Shown here piece by piece: positions 35,036-45,889 of a stretch of 64,000 bases of DNA. The DNA comes from Rugalucina vietnamica (lineage: Eukaryota; Mollusca; Bivalvia; Lucinida; Lucinidae), in NCBI GenBank assembly GCA_964017185.1, contig OZ024882.1, positions 42,515,431-42,579,430 of the forward strand, read 5' to 3'. The notes beneath the pieces were generated by a model, which did no database searches, was not told the origin of the DNA, and saw only the letters and a program-made list of their open reading frames with translations. The position numbers and the translations under genes were made by a program. Position 1 is the stretch's first letter, and every line of letters begins with the position of its first letter.

Positions 35036-35240
35036 GACTTCACATTTTCATGCATCTTCAACATATGACTTAACTGAGCTATTCAGGGGTTTCTTCCACT
35101 GTGATTTAGAAATGTCTTGTTCTAAAAGTGAATATACCGCAGGCATGTCATAACGCTTCAAAGTACCCTTAATGTATTTAAACCAACTTTTCTCATCTGG
35201 GTCTTTCATGACTAACTGTCTTTCTGCAATATGATATACC

Positions 35241-35435
35241 GGTCCCGAAAGCGAAATGGTTAGAGCGTCCGCTTCGGGAGCGGGAGGTTGTGGGTTCGAT
35301 CCAAGACCGCGTCATGCCAAAGGCGTTAAAATGGTACCAGTGGCTACCTTGCTTGGCGCTCAGCATTCATAAGGCGAACACTGGCTTCTCATCGAGGCGC
35401 TCCTAGCGGTTTGAGAATAAAATAATAATAATAAT
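35241..35435 (+). mobile_element. tRNA-derived SINE 2 with AAT tail
   Basis: The tRNA-like head has a box A-like GCGAAATGGTTAGAGCGTCC and box B GGTTCGATCC (35293-35302). The body contains CCTTGCTTGGCGCTCAGCATT, a sequence I associate with a widespread molluscan SINE of the V-SINE/RUDI kind (from memory, uncertain). It ends in AATAAAATAATAATAATAATT, a typical SINE tail. Confidence 0.8.
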
Positions 35436-35510
35436 TATATTCAGTTGTTGCTTTTTGACTTAGATCTATCATATTCATGGAGAGGTTCAGGGAGTTTTCA
35501 TGAATAACAA

Positions 35511-35826
35511 GGTACAAGTAGGCAACGATTAGGAAAAGGCGCAATCAGAAAAAAGATTCCCACTCTAAAAACCAAGGAGGGAAAACCTTAAATTAACAAT
35601 CAGGTACGTATACCATAAGCCGAATGAGCAGCTATTTTCCCAATAGGTGGCCACTCAGTTACCTTAACTTAACTAAAAAAATGATAACATACTTAAGGCA
35701 CCAACAGCACGAAAAAAAATAAATAAATAAACGCTAAGACATAAAACAAAAAATACCACCACAGAAGTATCGCCTTGGAACGATCAGTAATATAAAATTA
35801 CTGGCGGTCTTAAATCGATTTTACAG
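35511..35826 (-). mobile_element. Penelope-like element, 3' end only (reverse)
   Basis: Starts GGTACAAGTAGGCAACGATTAGG, the reverse of the family 3' terminus. It passes through GCCGAATGAGCAGCTATTTTCCC, GCCTTGGAACGATCAGTAATA and TTACTGGCGGTCTTAAA. RT sequence is absent. Confidence 0.8.
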
Positions 35827-36787
35827 GTAGCAACGATAAGTGACCATCAACAACTTGTCTACCATGTACAATTGCCGTTGCAGCCGCAACTACTTCTGTC
35901 CACAAGCTAAATGGACAATACTCGTTGAGCATGTATATGTGAAATTTACTTTCAACGATTACTGTTCATTTCTTAGAGCACTGCGAAAAAAGGTTAAATA
36001 CTGTTAAAACGTTTCTGTAAGCATATGCCTTGAACTCCATTTAGCAGACAACATTCACACTTAGACCATAAGCACTCTGTATGATTGGCTTTCAGTCCAT
36101 GGAAGGAACCAATGGATCGATGCCCGGGGGAGGAGGGTTGATTTATTATGATTCAAATATGAATGCTGCCCGGTAAGCGGTTGTAAAGATATAGACACCT
36201 AATAGTATATTGTTTTGCATTTTATCAGAAGGAAAAATTGTCCGTGAAATGTATACCCAACCAAACCCCACTTCTATATAGTAAGACTGGGGTTTGCAGG
36301 GATAAACGTATTACTCTTATTTTTGATCCAAAACATAGATTTGTGTACTCGTTAAAACCGCCTCGGCGAGGCGGTTCTAACGTGTACCCACAATTAATGT
36401 TTTGAGAAAAAATAAAACTATCAAAAATTTACTACAGAACTTTTTCCTTCTTAATGGCTGAAAAAATCTCTGTATATTGCATGGGCAAAATTTCATATTA
36501 TACAGCTGTATTCGTGAGTTTGAGGGTTTTTCAGAAATGGACAGTTGTCGTTGACACTGTAGGTCATGTCAACCACAGCAACGATAAATGTCCACAATGG
36601 ACAGAAACAGTTGAAAAATCAACGATTACTGTCTAGTGGACAGAAATCGTTGCGGCCGCAACGACAATCGTCCATGGTGGACAGAAGTCGTTGATAGACA
36701 GTTATCGTTGCTACATACCTATACTGGCGGGCTTAACTCGATTTTACGGGTACCTATACTGGCTGGCTTAAATCGATTTTACAGGTA
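35800..36787. repeat. Inverted repeat with CAACGA/TCGTTG motif arrays
   Basis: The left arm (35800-35960) and right arm (36528-36787) are imperfect inverses. Each carries CTGGCGGGCTTAA.TCGATTTTAC plus repeated CAACGA.TTCTGTCC-like words. The right arm has about eight TCGTTG or CAACGA words in 190 bp, including GTTGCGGCCGCAACGA. The outer piece CTATACTGGC.GGCTTAA is itself duplicated at 36718 and 36752. MITE A copy 10 lies between the arms. The CTGGCGGGCTTAA part is also the inner end of the Penelope-like 3' tails. Confidence 0.6.
36232..36496 (+). repeat. MITE family A, copy 10, intact centre
   Basis: The centre TAAAACCGCCTCGGCGAGGCGGTTCTAACG is a perfect palindrome core. Left end TTGTCCGTGAAATGTATACCC, right end TGTATATTGCATGGGCAAAATTTC. 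Confidence 0.8.
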
Positions 36788-36789
36788 AC

Positions 36790-38450
36790 TACTTCAGCTG
36801 GGGCAATCCCTTATAAAGGGAGTCCCTGAAGGATCACGTCAAAATCCGTGTTCAGTTTGCCTAGATTTTGAAAGCATGCATTAAGAAACGTGCATAAATA
36901 GTGCCTGTAATTGTGTGTATTTGTTGAAGCCTGGCATCCTGTGCACATAAGAAAACAAGTTTGATTTGAAAATTTTACCGTTAGTTTTTGGGGGGCAGGA
37001 GTAATTTTTTGACAAAAAAAATAATACCAAAAACCAAGAGTTTCTCAAGTATTGATCGAAATACATGGTAAAATAATATTTGCAGCGTGCAACAATGCTA
37101 CAAATGGTCACATTTTGATAAAAACGAGTTAAAATATTTCAAAGTTTTGTCAAATAATTATTTTATCTATAACTTTTGAACATTGCCTGTAATCCCTATA
37201 TCCTACACTGTCATCATTCAGGTGTATCACAAATACATACTGTCTACATGAAATTCAAGGTGAATACTCTACATGTCTGATAAATGTAGCTTCTTATACA
37301 TGCAATCAACAAAAATCGACTTTTTGTGCTTTAAGGCTAGTAAATATTTGCCCACTTATTTTGGGATTCACAGGTTGTCTGACATATCATTCAGCACAAC
37401 ATAGAACCCGATGACTATGTAAACCATGACTTGCCTCAAATATGCTAACACAAGCTTACATGTTTCTAAGCCAAGACAGAGGTATGGGGCACCACTTAGA
37501 CACAAAGAAACACATTGGTACAGACACTCTTGTTTCTAAAACTTAACGAGTGATGAGCATTAAAGTTCACCAGAAGTGTTTCCTGTTGAAGAACAGAGGG
37601 CAGACTTTCACCTGGTGTGGCTACTTTTCAAACACTAGGTCATGTTCAGCCAGGTAGATATATGTATATAAACAAGCTACAGTCCTAAACAAAATTATTG
37701 AAGTCACTTGATTTGATGGGCTAGCACTATAGATTGTTTTTGAGCATTTTGACAGCCTCACCCCCCGGGACCAAGCATGACATTTTTATATGATGTCTGT
37801 AATGTAAAACTACAACTGTATGCAAAAGGATTTTCTTGGTCCGGGGGGGGGGGACACACCTGAAAAAAACTTTTTCAATTTCTATTAAGGTTAATTGCAG
37901 AAACTTTGTTTTCACACCAACAATTTCAATTGGTGCTCTTTCCTGGAGGAAAACATTCTAGGAATCGATGAATGCATATTCAAACTATTGGATTTACTGA
38001 CAAAAAAGTGTTTTGAAATAAAAAAAAACTTATTTCGCCCTTTCTATAGGCAGTCTCCCATACAGAATGGACGTTCTCCTTTGCGTTAGACATTTTCGTT
38101 GTGCAGTTGTACAATTGTGAATGGTTTTGGGCCTAGGTGACCCGGAACAGATATGCAATTACAGTAATGAATTGGTGAGTTGTCCATCTATCGAAATTGA
38201 TATGTTGATGGTTTGTTTTCTTTAGAAAATTAATAACGTTGTTTATTTCTAATTAGTTTGTCATTAATGGCAGTTCCTGACAAGTGGCATGCAAAAAGAG
38301 TACTGTTGTGTGAAAAAGGTCGAATTGCTATCACCTAAATTGCTTGTATTGAGGTTTTACCTCGCAGTCAACATTATTTAAGTCATGTTGGGATGCAGCC
38401 AGTGTTGTGTTTTCTCTGTGACGAGCAGAACAAAGGAAAGAGAAGGTTTC
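36790..38450. other. Intergenic, nothing recognised
   Basis: There is a G run at 37842-37851 and a CCCCCCGGGACCAAGC / TTGGTCCGGGGGGG inverted pair at 37759-37851. Frames of about 62 codons are unrecognised. Confidence 0.35.
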
Positions 38451-38454
38451 TTTT

Positions 38455-38545
38455 TAAAGGACAAGACCCAGTGCAGGTGGGATTCCAACACAATACTTCA
38501 CAGTTCGGAGTCTGACGCTCTTCCACTTGGCAACCCTGCTCCCAG
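38455..38545 (-). mobile_element. tRNA-like sequence, SINE or tRNA pseudogene
   Basis: On the minus strand the sequence reads GCAGGGTTGCCAAGTGGAAG (box A-like), AGCGTCAGACTCCGAACTGT (anticodon arm-like) and GTTGGAATCCC (degenerate box B, expected GGTTCGAATCC). The order and spacing match a tRNA, but the T arm is mutated and the acceptor stem is not closed, so it is not a functional tRNA. Confidence 0.55.
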
Positions 38546-39104
38546 ATAGTGGTCTTTGACCAAGAGAAGACTGAAAGTCTATAACCTTCATTTGACGCGG
38601 AGACTGAATCTTATTCATAAAATACACTGTATGCTGCCAGTCGTTTTCATTGATGGGTTCACATGACTGAAGAACATAGACTCCATACCTTTGCGACGCA
38701 TTGACCATTTTGACCGTTTTCGATAAGAACTGCGTATAAAAATTTACATTTACCTACATACCCTTGATTTTTTCGCGGAAAAAATGAAATATTAAAATAA
38801 AAAAGATTTTCCTACCTACCAACCCTATTTTTTCAGACCGTTAGCTACAACGCTATTTTTAGGCTTTAGTTTGTAGATTCTTTCTATTTTCCTTTTCTTT
38901 CTTTTTCTTTTTTTTTTTTTTTTGTTTTTTTGTTTTTGTTTTGACAATTGTTAGAATTACTGACACTACAAATGTACAAAAAATTATATATACTTAAAAG
39001 AAACCCGAAAAATTAAAACTCATTTTCTTGAAAAGGATCATTTTGGCTCTAACAAGAGATGCGAACATGATGAGAGCACTGTGTATTATGACCTATGGTG
39101 TCAT

Positions 39105-39350
39105 TTCCCTCTATATCTATCAATTAGGTACTTCCGTACACAATTTAGCGACACCCATATTGCTGAAAGAAGAAGAATCTTTCATTGAAGCAAATTAAGC
39201 CCTTAGGTATTCTATTACTCTATTTGACGCACTTAATCTAAAAAAAACGAAAAAAAAGACGTTTTTGGAATCAGTAATAAATGTGATCAATTGCAGACAT
39301 GTGTAGTCAATTAAGATTTTATCTATTTTCGAATCAAGAAAAATCGACCC
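39105..39350. repeat. Interspersed repeat D, copy 1
   Basis: Homologous to 45000-45245. Shared words are TTAAGCCC.TAGGTA, TTTGACGCA/TTGACGCA, TGTGATCAATTGCAGACATG and TGTAGTCAATTAAGAT.TTATC. Confidence 0.65.
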
Positions 39351-39606
39351 CGTCCTGAGAAAATAATAAGTACAATATCTGATTAAGGCCTTGTTTGTCC
39401 TTTTAATAGCCTTTGGTTACGCCAGAATGTGATATTTTCGAGAATGTCCAGAACAATCATTATACTGGTATATTGGTATGTATGAGTACATACAAATTAT
39501 CAGTATTCCAATGGTTGCAAATTGTGTACCACTTGTAGACGATATTGTTCGGTATATGTAAAAGCAAGATAATCAGTTGAAGACGTACAACAACAGATGC
39601 CCACCA

Positions 39607-39724
39607 CGAAAACATGTCTGTGTAATGTATACCCCCTTATACCCCACTTTTACATGTATAATACACATGTTATATTATACTGAAATGGGGTTTGACAGGG
39701 GTAAACTTTTTTTTTTGCTCCAAA
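39607..39724 (+). repeat. MITE family A, left half
   Basis: Begins AAAACATGTCTGTGTAATGTATACC and stops at TTTTTTTGCTCCAAA, just before the central palindrome. The next element begins exactly there. Confidence 0.7.
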
Positions 39725-40577
39725 GTTAAGCATATTGAACTTTCATCAGCAAATATGATAAAATCAGATGTCCGAAAATAATATGCTTCATACACCAGTC
39801 AGAAAAACTTATTTGAAGGTTGGGGGCAAATTTTTGGATTTCAAAATGACAATTATCAACTCGAATGAACGGCATTTCGACATGTACTACCAGTAGGCGA
39901 AATGCCAAAAGTTGATGCTGTTCTAAGATAACGTCATAAAGTGGGTCTAATTGTTTCAGAAATTAAGGGAAATTGTTCAATCTAAGATTTGACAGTCAAG
40001 TTTTACAGATCACGTGATCATGAAGGCAGAAAAATGAAAGTAAAAAAATACAAATTTTTATCACAAAAAGTGCTATGGTTTCAAAGTTTTGTCTATAAAT
40101 TTGTTGCTTGACTGATTTTACTGCCCAAACTTGGTTGAAAGTATTGTTTGAAGATGGAAAAAAAGGCACAGTCACATTTAAAGACAATGAAAACTGTCAA
40201 AGGTTTTTGCAAGCCATTATCATGAATACACCTTAAATCAAATGAGCTAAATTTCATTACTGTTTTATCGCTGTATTTACTGACATGACTATTCAACTAT
40301 ACCAGTTCCATAAACTAGAGATGCATATCTTAAAATTTTGATAGAAAATCAGTGAAAAAAATTCCGAATTTTGGAGAAATACACATGTTTGGCTATAGGG
40401 GGTGTCTAATTAGGCACACGAATTGGCCTGTCATGACGTCACAGAGATACGTAGAAGGTCATGGCTTTGAATTTTGGAATGTTGAATAACAGTGCTTTAA
40501 AAAGGCAATGAACAATTTTGGTAAATTTTACAGTCTGAAAAATATATACACACATATCAAAATATGCTTAACTTTAT
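39724..40577. mobile_element. Possible TIR element breaking MITE A
   Basis: AAGTTAAGCATATT at the left is inverted as AATATGCTTAACTT at the right (40563-40576). It begins where the MITE A copy stops, as expected for an insertion, but the other MITE half is not found to the right and no target duplication is seen. Confidence 0.35.
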
Positions 40578-41814
40578 GCCATTAGTATATAAAACAGCAG
40601 CCTACCGTGTCGACTAACCGAAATATTTCACCTATGACAACTTTCTGACCGATCATCGTATGTTTTTAGCGGGGTTGCGTTTGTATAAGTTATAGTTTGA
40701 ATCATATTGCGTTAGTATTCCCTTATTTATTGACAACATCAAATAATTTTTGAGGGCATATTCTACGAACATTGATGTTTCAGAATTTAATGAATGTTTG
40801 TGCCATTTTTCCGAAACCGCATAAATATACCTCAATGTTATTAAAGCTTTAACTTTTCGTTTTGCCTTTCTTCGTGGTGACGTATGAATATTTATTTGTA
40901 AAATATTGAAATGACACATGTAGTATGCATGTAATCACTATGAAACATCCAATTTATAAACTTAATTTCCTTAATAATTACTTAACTTACATGAGACAAT
41001 AAATATACCTTTATCTCCACTAATCGGTTAACAAGAACTCCATGATAGAAAATCTGTTAATCCTAACACGATGGTTACACTACAGTGACAACGATAGACT
41101 GAGAGTAACAACTCTAGAAGCTGATTCGATATGAAGTTAATTCTACCAGACAAATAAACTACATCACAAGAAATCCAATGCGACGTAATCACCAATTTGT
41201 ATATCGGTCTTCAAGTAACAAGTGTCTTATAACTTAGCTTACAAAACTTAACAGATGGCGCTCTATTGTAATGTTTGTGCAGGCTGATTTGAGCTTTGGC
41301 TATCTGCGTCGAAAGAAACTCAAGACTGCAAAATTTGAGATCTACACGATCTACCTATCAGAAGGCGAAAAAGCCCCTGTGTAAAGACATGTGCCAACGA
41401 GTTAAATGTTTTCTAAAATCTTGGCTCGATTCTCCTTGTTAGCGCCCTGTCCTTAGAATTCAACCCTAAAACAGAACTGATATAGCTCGATATCAGATGG
41501 ATCAAAGACGGAACAATTCCACTTAGTAGCACGTGTAATGAGATAGTGACACTTTTACTACATAAAACACGTACGCTGCTTTTGAAAATAACTGTTACAG
41601 TAATGTTCTCAGTATTTCACCCAGTGGTTTTGACTCCATGTGCTGCTTCTTTAACCCGCCTGACGTTTGTTCCACCTGAGGCCATAATAGAGCTAAATAG
41701 AATAAAAAAGTACCGTACTACCTAAACTAAAATATGTTATCTATGGCTAATGCAATGCTGGTCTAAATGTCAAAGCAATCAGAGTTTTACACCCTAGATG
41801 TTGTGTATTTTTGT
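40578..41814. other. Intergenic, nothing recognised
   Basis: No supported gene. An 88-codon minus-strand frame at 40653-40919 is unrecognised. Confidence 0.35.
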
Positions 41815-41980
41815 CATAGTTTTAGTTAAGTTTGGGTAACTGAGTGGACGCCTATTGGATAATAGCTGCTCACTCGGCTTGCTATATTTATTCTCAGTAT
41901 AAGTACTTAGCGTTTAATTCTTTACCACCTCGGTGTTTGGAGTGGGGATTTCTCTCTGACTGTGTCATTTCCTGATTATT
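41815..41980 (+). mobile_element. Penelope-like element, last 165 bp only
   Basis: TAGTTAAGTTTGGGTAACTGAGTGG, TAATAGCTGCTCACTCGGCTTG and CACCTCGGTGTTTGGAGTGGG match the family tail. It ends near TTTCCTGATTATTTAG, slightly diverged. Confidence 0.75.
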
Positions 41981-41991
41981 TAGTCGTAGGG

Positions 41992-43155
41992 GCGTCCATA
42001 TAGCAAACTTAAACATCCGTCACATGAAACCTAAACTTGATCAAGTAAGAATTATGCTACAAGACTCCGCTGTTGATATTTTCAGCGTTTGTGAATTATT
42101 TTTGAACAAAATAATAAATGATGAAACACTTCATGTTAATGGATATACACACGAAAGAAAAGATAGAGAAGCTTGCTCAGAAATTTCATCCAATAATGGC
42201 GGGGGGGGGGGTTCTCATTTATTTGATAGAGGGACTTGACTATGTTAGAAGAAACGACATTGAAACGTCTGACGTAGAATCTATTTGGATTGAAGTCAAA
42301 ATAAGACAATCAAATTCCTTTTTAGTTTGTTCGGCCTATTTCCCACCTTCATCTCCAACACTGAGAATGGACAGATAAATTTTCAAGACAGGTCGAAAAA
42401 TCACTTACTTTCACCGATGAAATTTATCTCATGGGTGACTTCAATATAGATATAAAAGATGAACAATTATGCAACACTAAATGGAAACATGCAATAGAAA
42501 TTAATGACTAAAGAACAGCTTATCAAAGTACCAACGAGAATCACAGCTAATTTCGCAACAATCATAGACCATCTTTACGCATCCAAACCTGGTTTAGTCG
42601 CTGATTTATCGGTACCTAATATTGCAGTTAGTGACCATTTCCCTATACAGTTTACACGTGTTACTGTCAAATCTAATTTTAAACGAAATTTGCAAACAAC
42701 CATTACAAAAACACGCCCATGCAATATACAGATTTTTCTTAAGTTGTAAAAATTGTAAATTTTCAGTAGAATCTTTTTGATATTTTTCTTACTTTTGCTC
42801 TAACGAGTACCCACAATTTATGTTTTGGAGCAAAAATAAGAAAAATAGATATACCCCTGCATACCCCAGTTTTACTACATAAAAGTGGGGTTTAAGGGGG
42901 TTTACATTTCACTGACATGTTTCCTGATGGATACAATACCGATCATTTAAAGCATTCAACGAAGAACATTTTCTTTCAGATATGACAGACACTATGACAA
43001 ATATCAATATTTCTCATGTAAACATTTATCCAAAACTTTATGACTGTATTTGACAAGCTTGCTCCAATTAAGTCTAAGCGGATGAAAAAAGAATCTCATC
43101 CAGTTTAGTATAACGAGGATATTAAATTTGCTAGTAAACAGAGAGATATTTTTCT
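41992..43155 (+). pseudogene. LINE endonuclease domain, broken, with nested MITE
   Basis: In shifting frames it encodes ANLNIRHMKPKLDQVR, VDIFSVCELFLN, SNSFLVCSAYFPPSSPT, IYLMGDFNIDIKD and LVADLSVPNIAVSDHFPI. These are the expected blocks of an apurinic endonuclease of non-LTR retrotransposons: N-terminal Asn, a Glu in the SVCE block, GDFN and SDHFPI. Frames change near 42120, 42370 and 42500, and a 10-bp G run lies at 42200. MITE A interrupts it at 42706-42924. The post-endonuclease coding sequence resumes (FNEEHFLSDMTDT, KLAPIKSKRMKKESHP) until about 43155. The reverse transcriptase is missing. Confidence 0.85.
42706..42924 (-). repeat. MITE family A, copy 12, nested in the LINE
   Basis: Begins AAAACACGCCCATGCAATATACAG and ends TTTCACTGACATGTTTCC. 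The coding similarity of the LINE stops and restarts on its two sides, so it inserted after the LINE. Half of the central palindrome is deleted. Confidence 0.8.
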
Positions 43156-43388
43156 GTCACCGGTCCAAAACTATGGAATGCTTTGCCACTAGAAATTAGA
43201 AAATCAACAAGTCTTGCCACTTTCAAAACGTCTGTAAATAAATACTATTTAAATAAACAACTTAACAAGACATAAAACACACTGCATGCATAGCCAGCCA
43301 TAAAGCACATACTTACAATTGTTGGAACAGTGGTGTGCTGTCTGGACATTGGTAACCGCCACACTACCACTGTCCCGATTGGCAAATA
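43156..43388 (+). pseudogene. LINE C-terminus and 3' UTR
   Basis: Encodes VTGPKLWNALPLEIRKSTSL then ATFKTSVNKYYLNKQLNKT and a stop. This is the usual C-terminal block of LINE ORF2 (GPxLWNxLPxxIRxxxSLxxFK). It follows directly on the endonuclease remnant with the whole RT deleted. Confidence 0.8.
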
Positions 43389-43587
43389 CTAGAAATTAGA
43401 ACATCAACAAGTCTAAAGCTATTCAAAACGCCGCGAAGAATTATAAAGTAAGCAAATTAACGAGGCATAAAATATGTTGCACGCACATCCAACCATAAAA
43501 GCACCTACTTGTACCTGTGGGGCAGTGGTGTGCTGTCTGGACATTGGTTTCCGCCACATTACCGCTGTCCCGACTGGCAAATACACG
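43189..43587 (+). repeat. Tandem duplication of the LINE 3' end, period about 200 bp
   Basis: Unit 1 (43189-43388) and unit 2 (43389-43587) both run from CTAGAAATTAGAA through the ATCAACAAGTCT block to GTGGTGTGCTGTCTGGACATTGGT and CCGCCACA.TACC.CTGTCCCGA. Unit 2 is diverged in the coding part, so the duplication is old or came in from another copy. Confidence 0.85.
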
Positions 43588-43699
43588 TAGAATGAATTGT
43601 ATATCAAACCTTTATTCTCTTCATGTTCTCAAACTTGACTGGATCTGGCTACATTATTAGTATAGTGTATTGTCCCAATTTGGATATTGTATCTGTTAT

Positions 43700-43770
43700 T
43701 GTGTTGTGCCGTGTGCTGGTGTTGTGCCGTGTGGCGGCCCTAAAAAGTCTCCCCGTACATCATCCATAGT
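43700..43770 (+). repeat. GTGTTGTGCCGTGTGGCGGCCC repeat, possible LINE 3' terminus
   Basis: GTGTTGTGCCGTGTG occurs twice in a row. The segment TGTGCCGTGTGGCGGCCCTAAAA with GTCTCCCC recurs at 60976-61010, where it also follows a retroelement tail. Confidence 0.5.
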
Positions 43771-43814
43771 GCAGGTTATATTTTCTTTTTGGTCATTTGA
43801 GATCAGCGTAGATA

Positions 43815-44079
43815 TTCTGAGAACTCAGAAATTTATTATCGGTTAAGATTCATTTTCTAGCCAATGTTTAATATATTTGGCCCCATTTAGATAACACTAG
43901 TCTTTGTATCGACTACCCTGTTGAAAGTTGCAAAATTTCAGTAATTCTCTTTGGCTCCATGTTGCCAAATCTAAAGGGTCACTGACGAGACTTCAATAGT
44001 CGAAACCGCGGTATGGCCCATCACCTTTCTCATTAATGTGTACACTGCTCTTAAAGGATCTGAGTTTTAATTTTTATTT
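43815..44079 (+). mobile_element. Hammerhead-ribozyme repeat (retrozyme-like), copy 2
   Basis: Homologous to 24010-24283 over about 265 bp, with scattered substitutions and small indels. It lies downstream of the LINE 3' end. It contains the better preserved ribozyme. Confidence 0.78.
43976..44019 (+). ncRNA. Minimal type I hammerhead ribozyme, copy 2
   Basis: Core CTGACGA (43982-43988; only the variable position 7 differs from CTGATGA). Stem II is GACT (43989-43992) with AGTC (43998-44001) and loop TCAAT; GAAA is at 44002-44005. Stem III is A44005-T44012 and C44006-G44011 with loop CGCG. The cleavage triplet is GTA, with the predicted cut after 44013. Stem I is six pairs: GGGTCA (43976-43981) with TGGCCC (44014-44019), one G-T wobble. 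Compared with copy 1, the second pair of stem II changes from G-C to A-T on both sides. Confidence 0.88.
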
Positions 44080-44934
44080 TTCATGTTTTGTATTGTTGCG
44101 TGCGGTTGCTGGATACAGACTAGCTGGCTGAGTGATTTATTGGAGGTTTTCGGCAGTTTGCGATGAGTCTTTCAGCTCTCTTTATTTGTATCTTTCATGC
44201 AACGGGACAGCTTTTTATGCTTGAGGACACCCAGTACCTTTCCGTATCTCAATTAGCAAGTAAACATAAATTTAGCACCTTTCAATCGATCAGGAGACAA
44301 TAAATATAATGGTTATTGTGAAAGAAAGTTTTAGTTAATAGATAATTTCACTGGTCATACATTTATAAAGATGATAAAATTTAAAAATTTTGTATGGATC
44401 AAAAGGTCGCATGTTCTCTCTATGACTCACATATAACCTCAAATCTGTTATCATTAATATACATGTGTGTCCTTAAGTTGTATTTTCATTTTAATTCTGT
44501 GCCTCATTTAAAAGCAATAAGTGTACATGTTTTAATAGGTCTCACATACATCACATTTTGTACATATGTATATGTATATAACTATGTAAATATATGTTTT
44601 ACTCTTATTAAGAGGACCATGTCTGAGATTAGTTTATGTAGTAAATATGTCATCCTCTTTAAATTAAGACATTATTATTATTATATTATTATTATTATTA
44701 TTATTATCATTATTGCATTTTACTTTTTGATAAGCTTTTACTTGCCATGGCCCCAGCAGTCGGTTGACACGCTGTCTTGGAGCTGTTAAGACTTTTGAGT
44801 CTAGAATTAGAATGGACGATTCTAGGGTCTCGCACTTCATGGTTCAATCAGTGCAGAAAACACCGAAACTTGACGGAATTAGCAGAAGTACCTGATTTTA
44901 AGTAGCAATTTACAGTTGTAAAAAGAGAAATTTT
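44080..44934. other. Intergenic with TTA microsatellite
   Basis: An ATT/TTA run at 44670-44715. The 131-codon frame 44394-44789 runs through this microsatellite and is not a credible gene. Confidence 0.5.
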
Positions 44935-44995
44935 AGTATAAAAAGTCTGTTTTTTGCTTAAAACATAAATTGTGGGCACACGTTAGAACCGCCTA
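44935..44995 (+). repeat. MITE family A, central fragment
   Basis: Only TTTTTGCTTAAAACATAAATTGTGGGCACACGTTAGAACCGCCT is left. Repeat D copy 2 begins immediately after. Confidence 0.6.
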
Positions 44996-44999
44996 ATCG

Positions 45000-45245
45000 T
45001 ATGTTTGGACATATTCTAAACACTGTATTTTTTCTCTCTGTGCGCTTGTAAACGCATTTTGCGGCACCCATTTGTTCAAACATGACGAGTCTATTGTTGA
45101 TAAAATTAAGCCCGTAGGTAGTCAATCTCATTAGTTGACGCATTTAGTCTGCAGGAAGAGAAAAAAGAAGACATTATGAACCCTTGTGATCAATTGCAGA
45201 CATGTGTAGTCAATTAAGATCTTATCTATTTTCGGTTCAAGACAA
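45000..45245. repeat. Interspersed repeat D, copy 2
   Basis: See 39105-39350. It is followed by a 40-bp A run (45259-45297). Confidence 0.65.
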
Positions 45246-45260
45246 ATAGGCTACATCACG

Positions 45261-45298
<38 letters not shown>

Positions 45299-45889
45299 AG
45301 TATGTGAATAAACAGTCTATTTTATATCGCTTTTGATCATGCTGAAGTGTTTGCGATGCTTTAATTATCTCCAAGACTATACGTACAGACATGTACGACG
45401 TGGTGCTATATGCAAATCATTCAGACAAATTAGTGGTATTTCGATGCTAGTTGTGATCAAATTAAGTCTGCAACGAAATATATTCCGAGAAAAACGTTCC
45501 TGATGATAAGCAAGCAAATATCGTTGAAGCGTTTTCACCAAATTTGTCGATCGTATCAATATTGGCATTCCATATTTCGTAGATGCATACATATTCGTGT
45601 TTAAATGGTACCGATTTAAAGCTATTCGTGTTTGTTTTTTGGTACCGGATCTGTCCTGTCTGTTGTTTGGCCCACTGAGGTTTAACTAGTTTTTCTCGAA
45701 TATGTATTTAGAATATTATTTGGCTTGATGGGACGGATATGGATGAAGATTTTGTGCATATTATCTGATTTTTACTGAAGAGCAACCACGGATTAAAGAA
45801 ACAGAAACGCAAGCTTCACTAAGACGTTCAGACTTAAAAGCATTTTTACGGAAGAGAAAATATTGATTATTTAATGTCCATCAGTAATA

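Noticed and set aside
34577-35064. Minus-strand frames of 64-98 codons
   Set aside because: They are antisense readings of a tRNA-derived SINE.
44394-44789. 131-codon frame with Ile/Tyr run
   Set aside because: It passes through an ATT microsatellite and has no conserved sequence.
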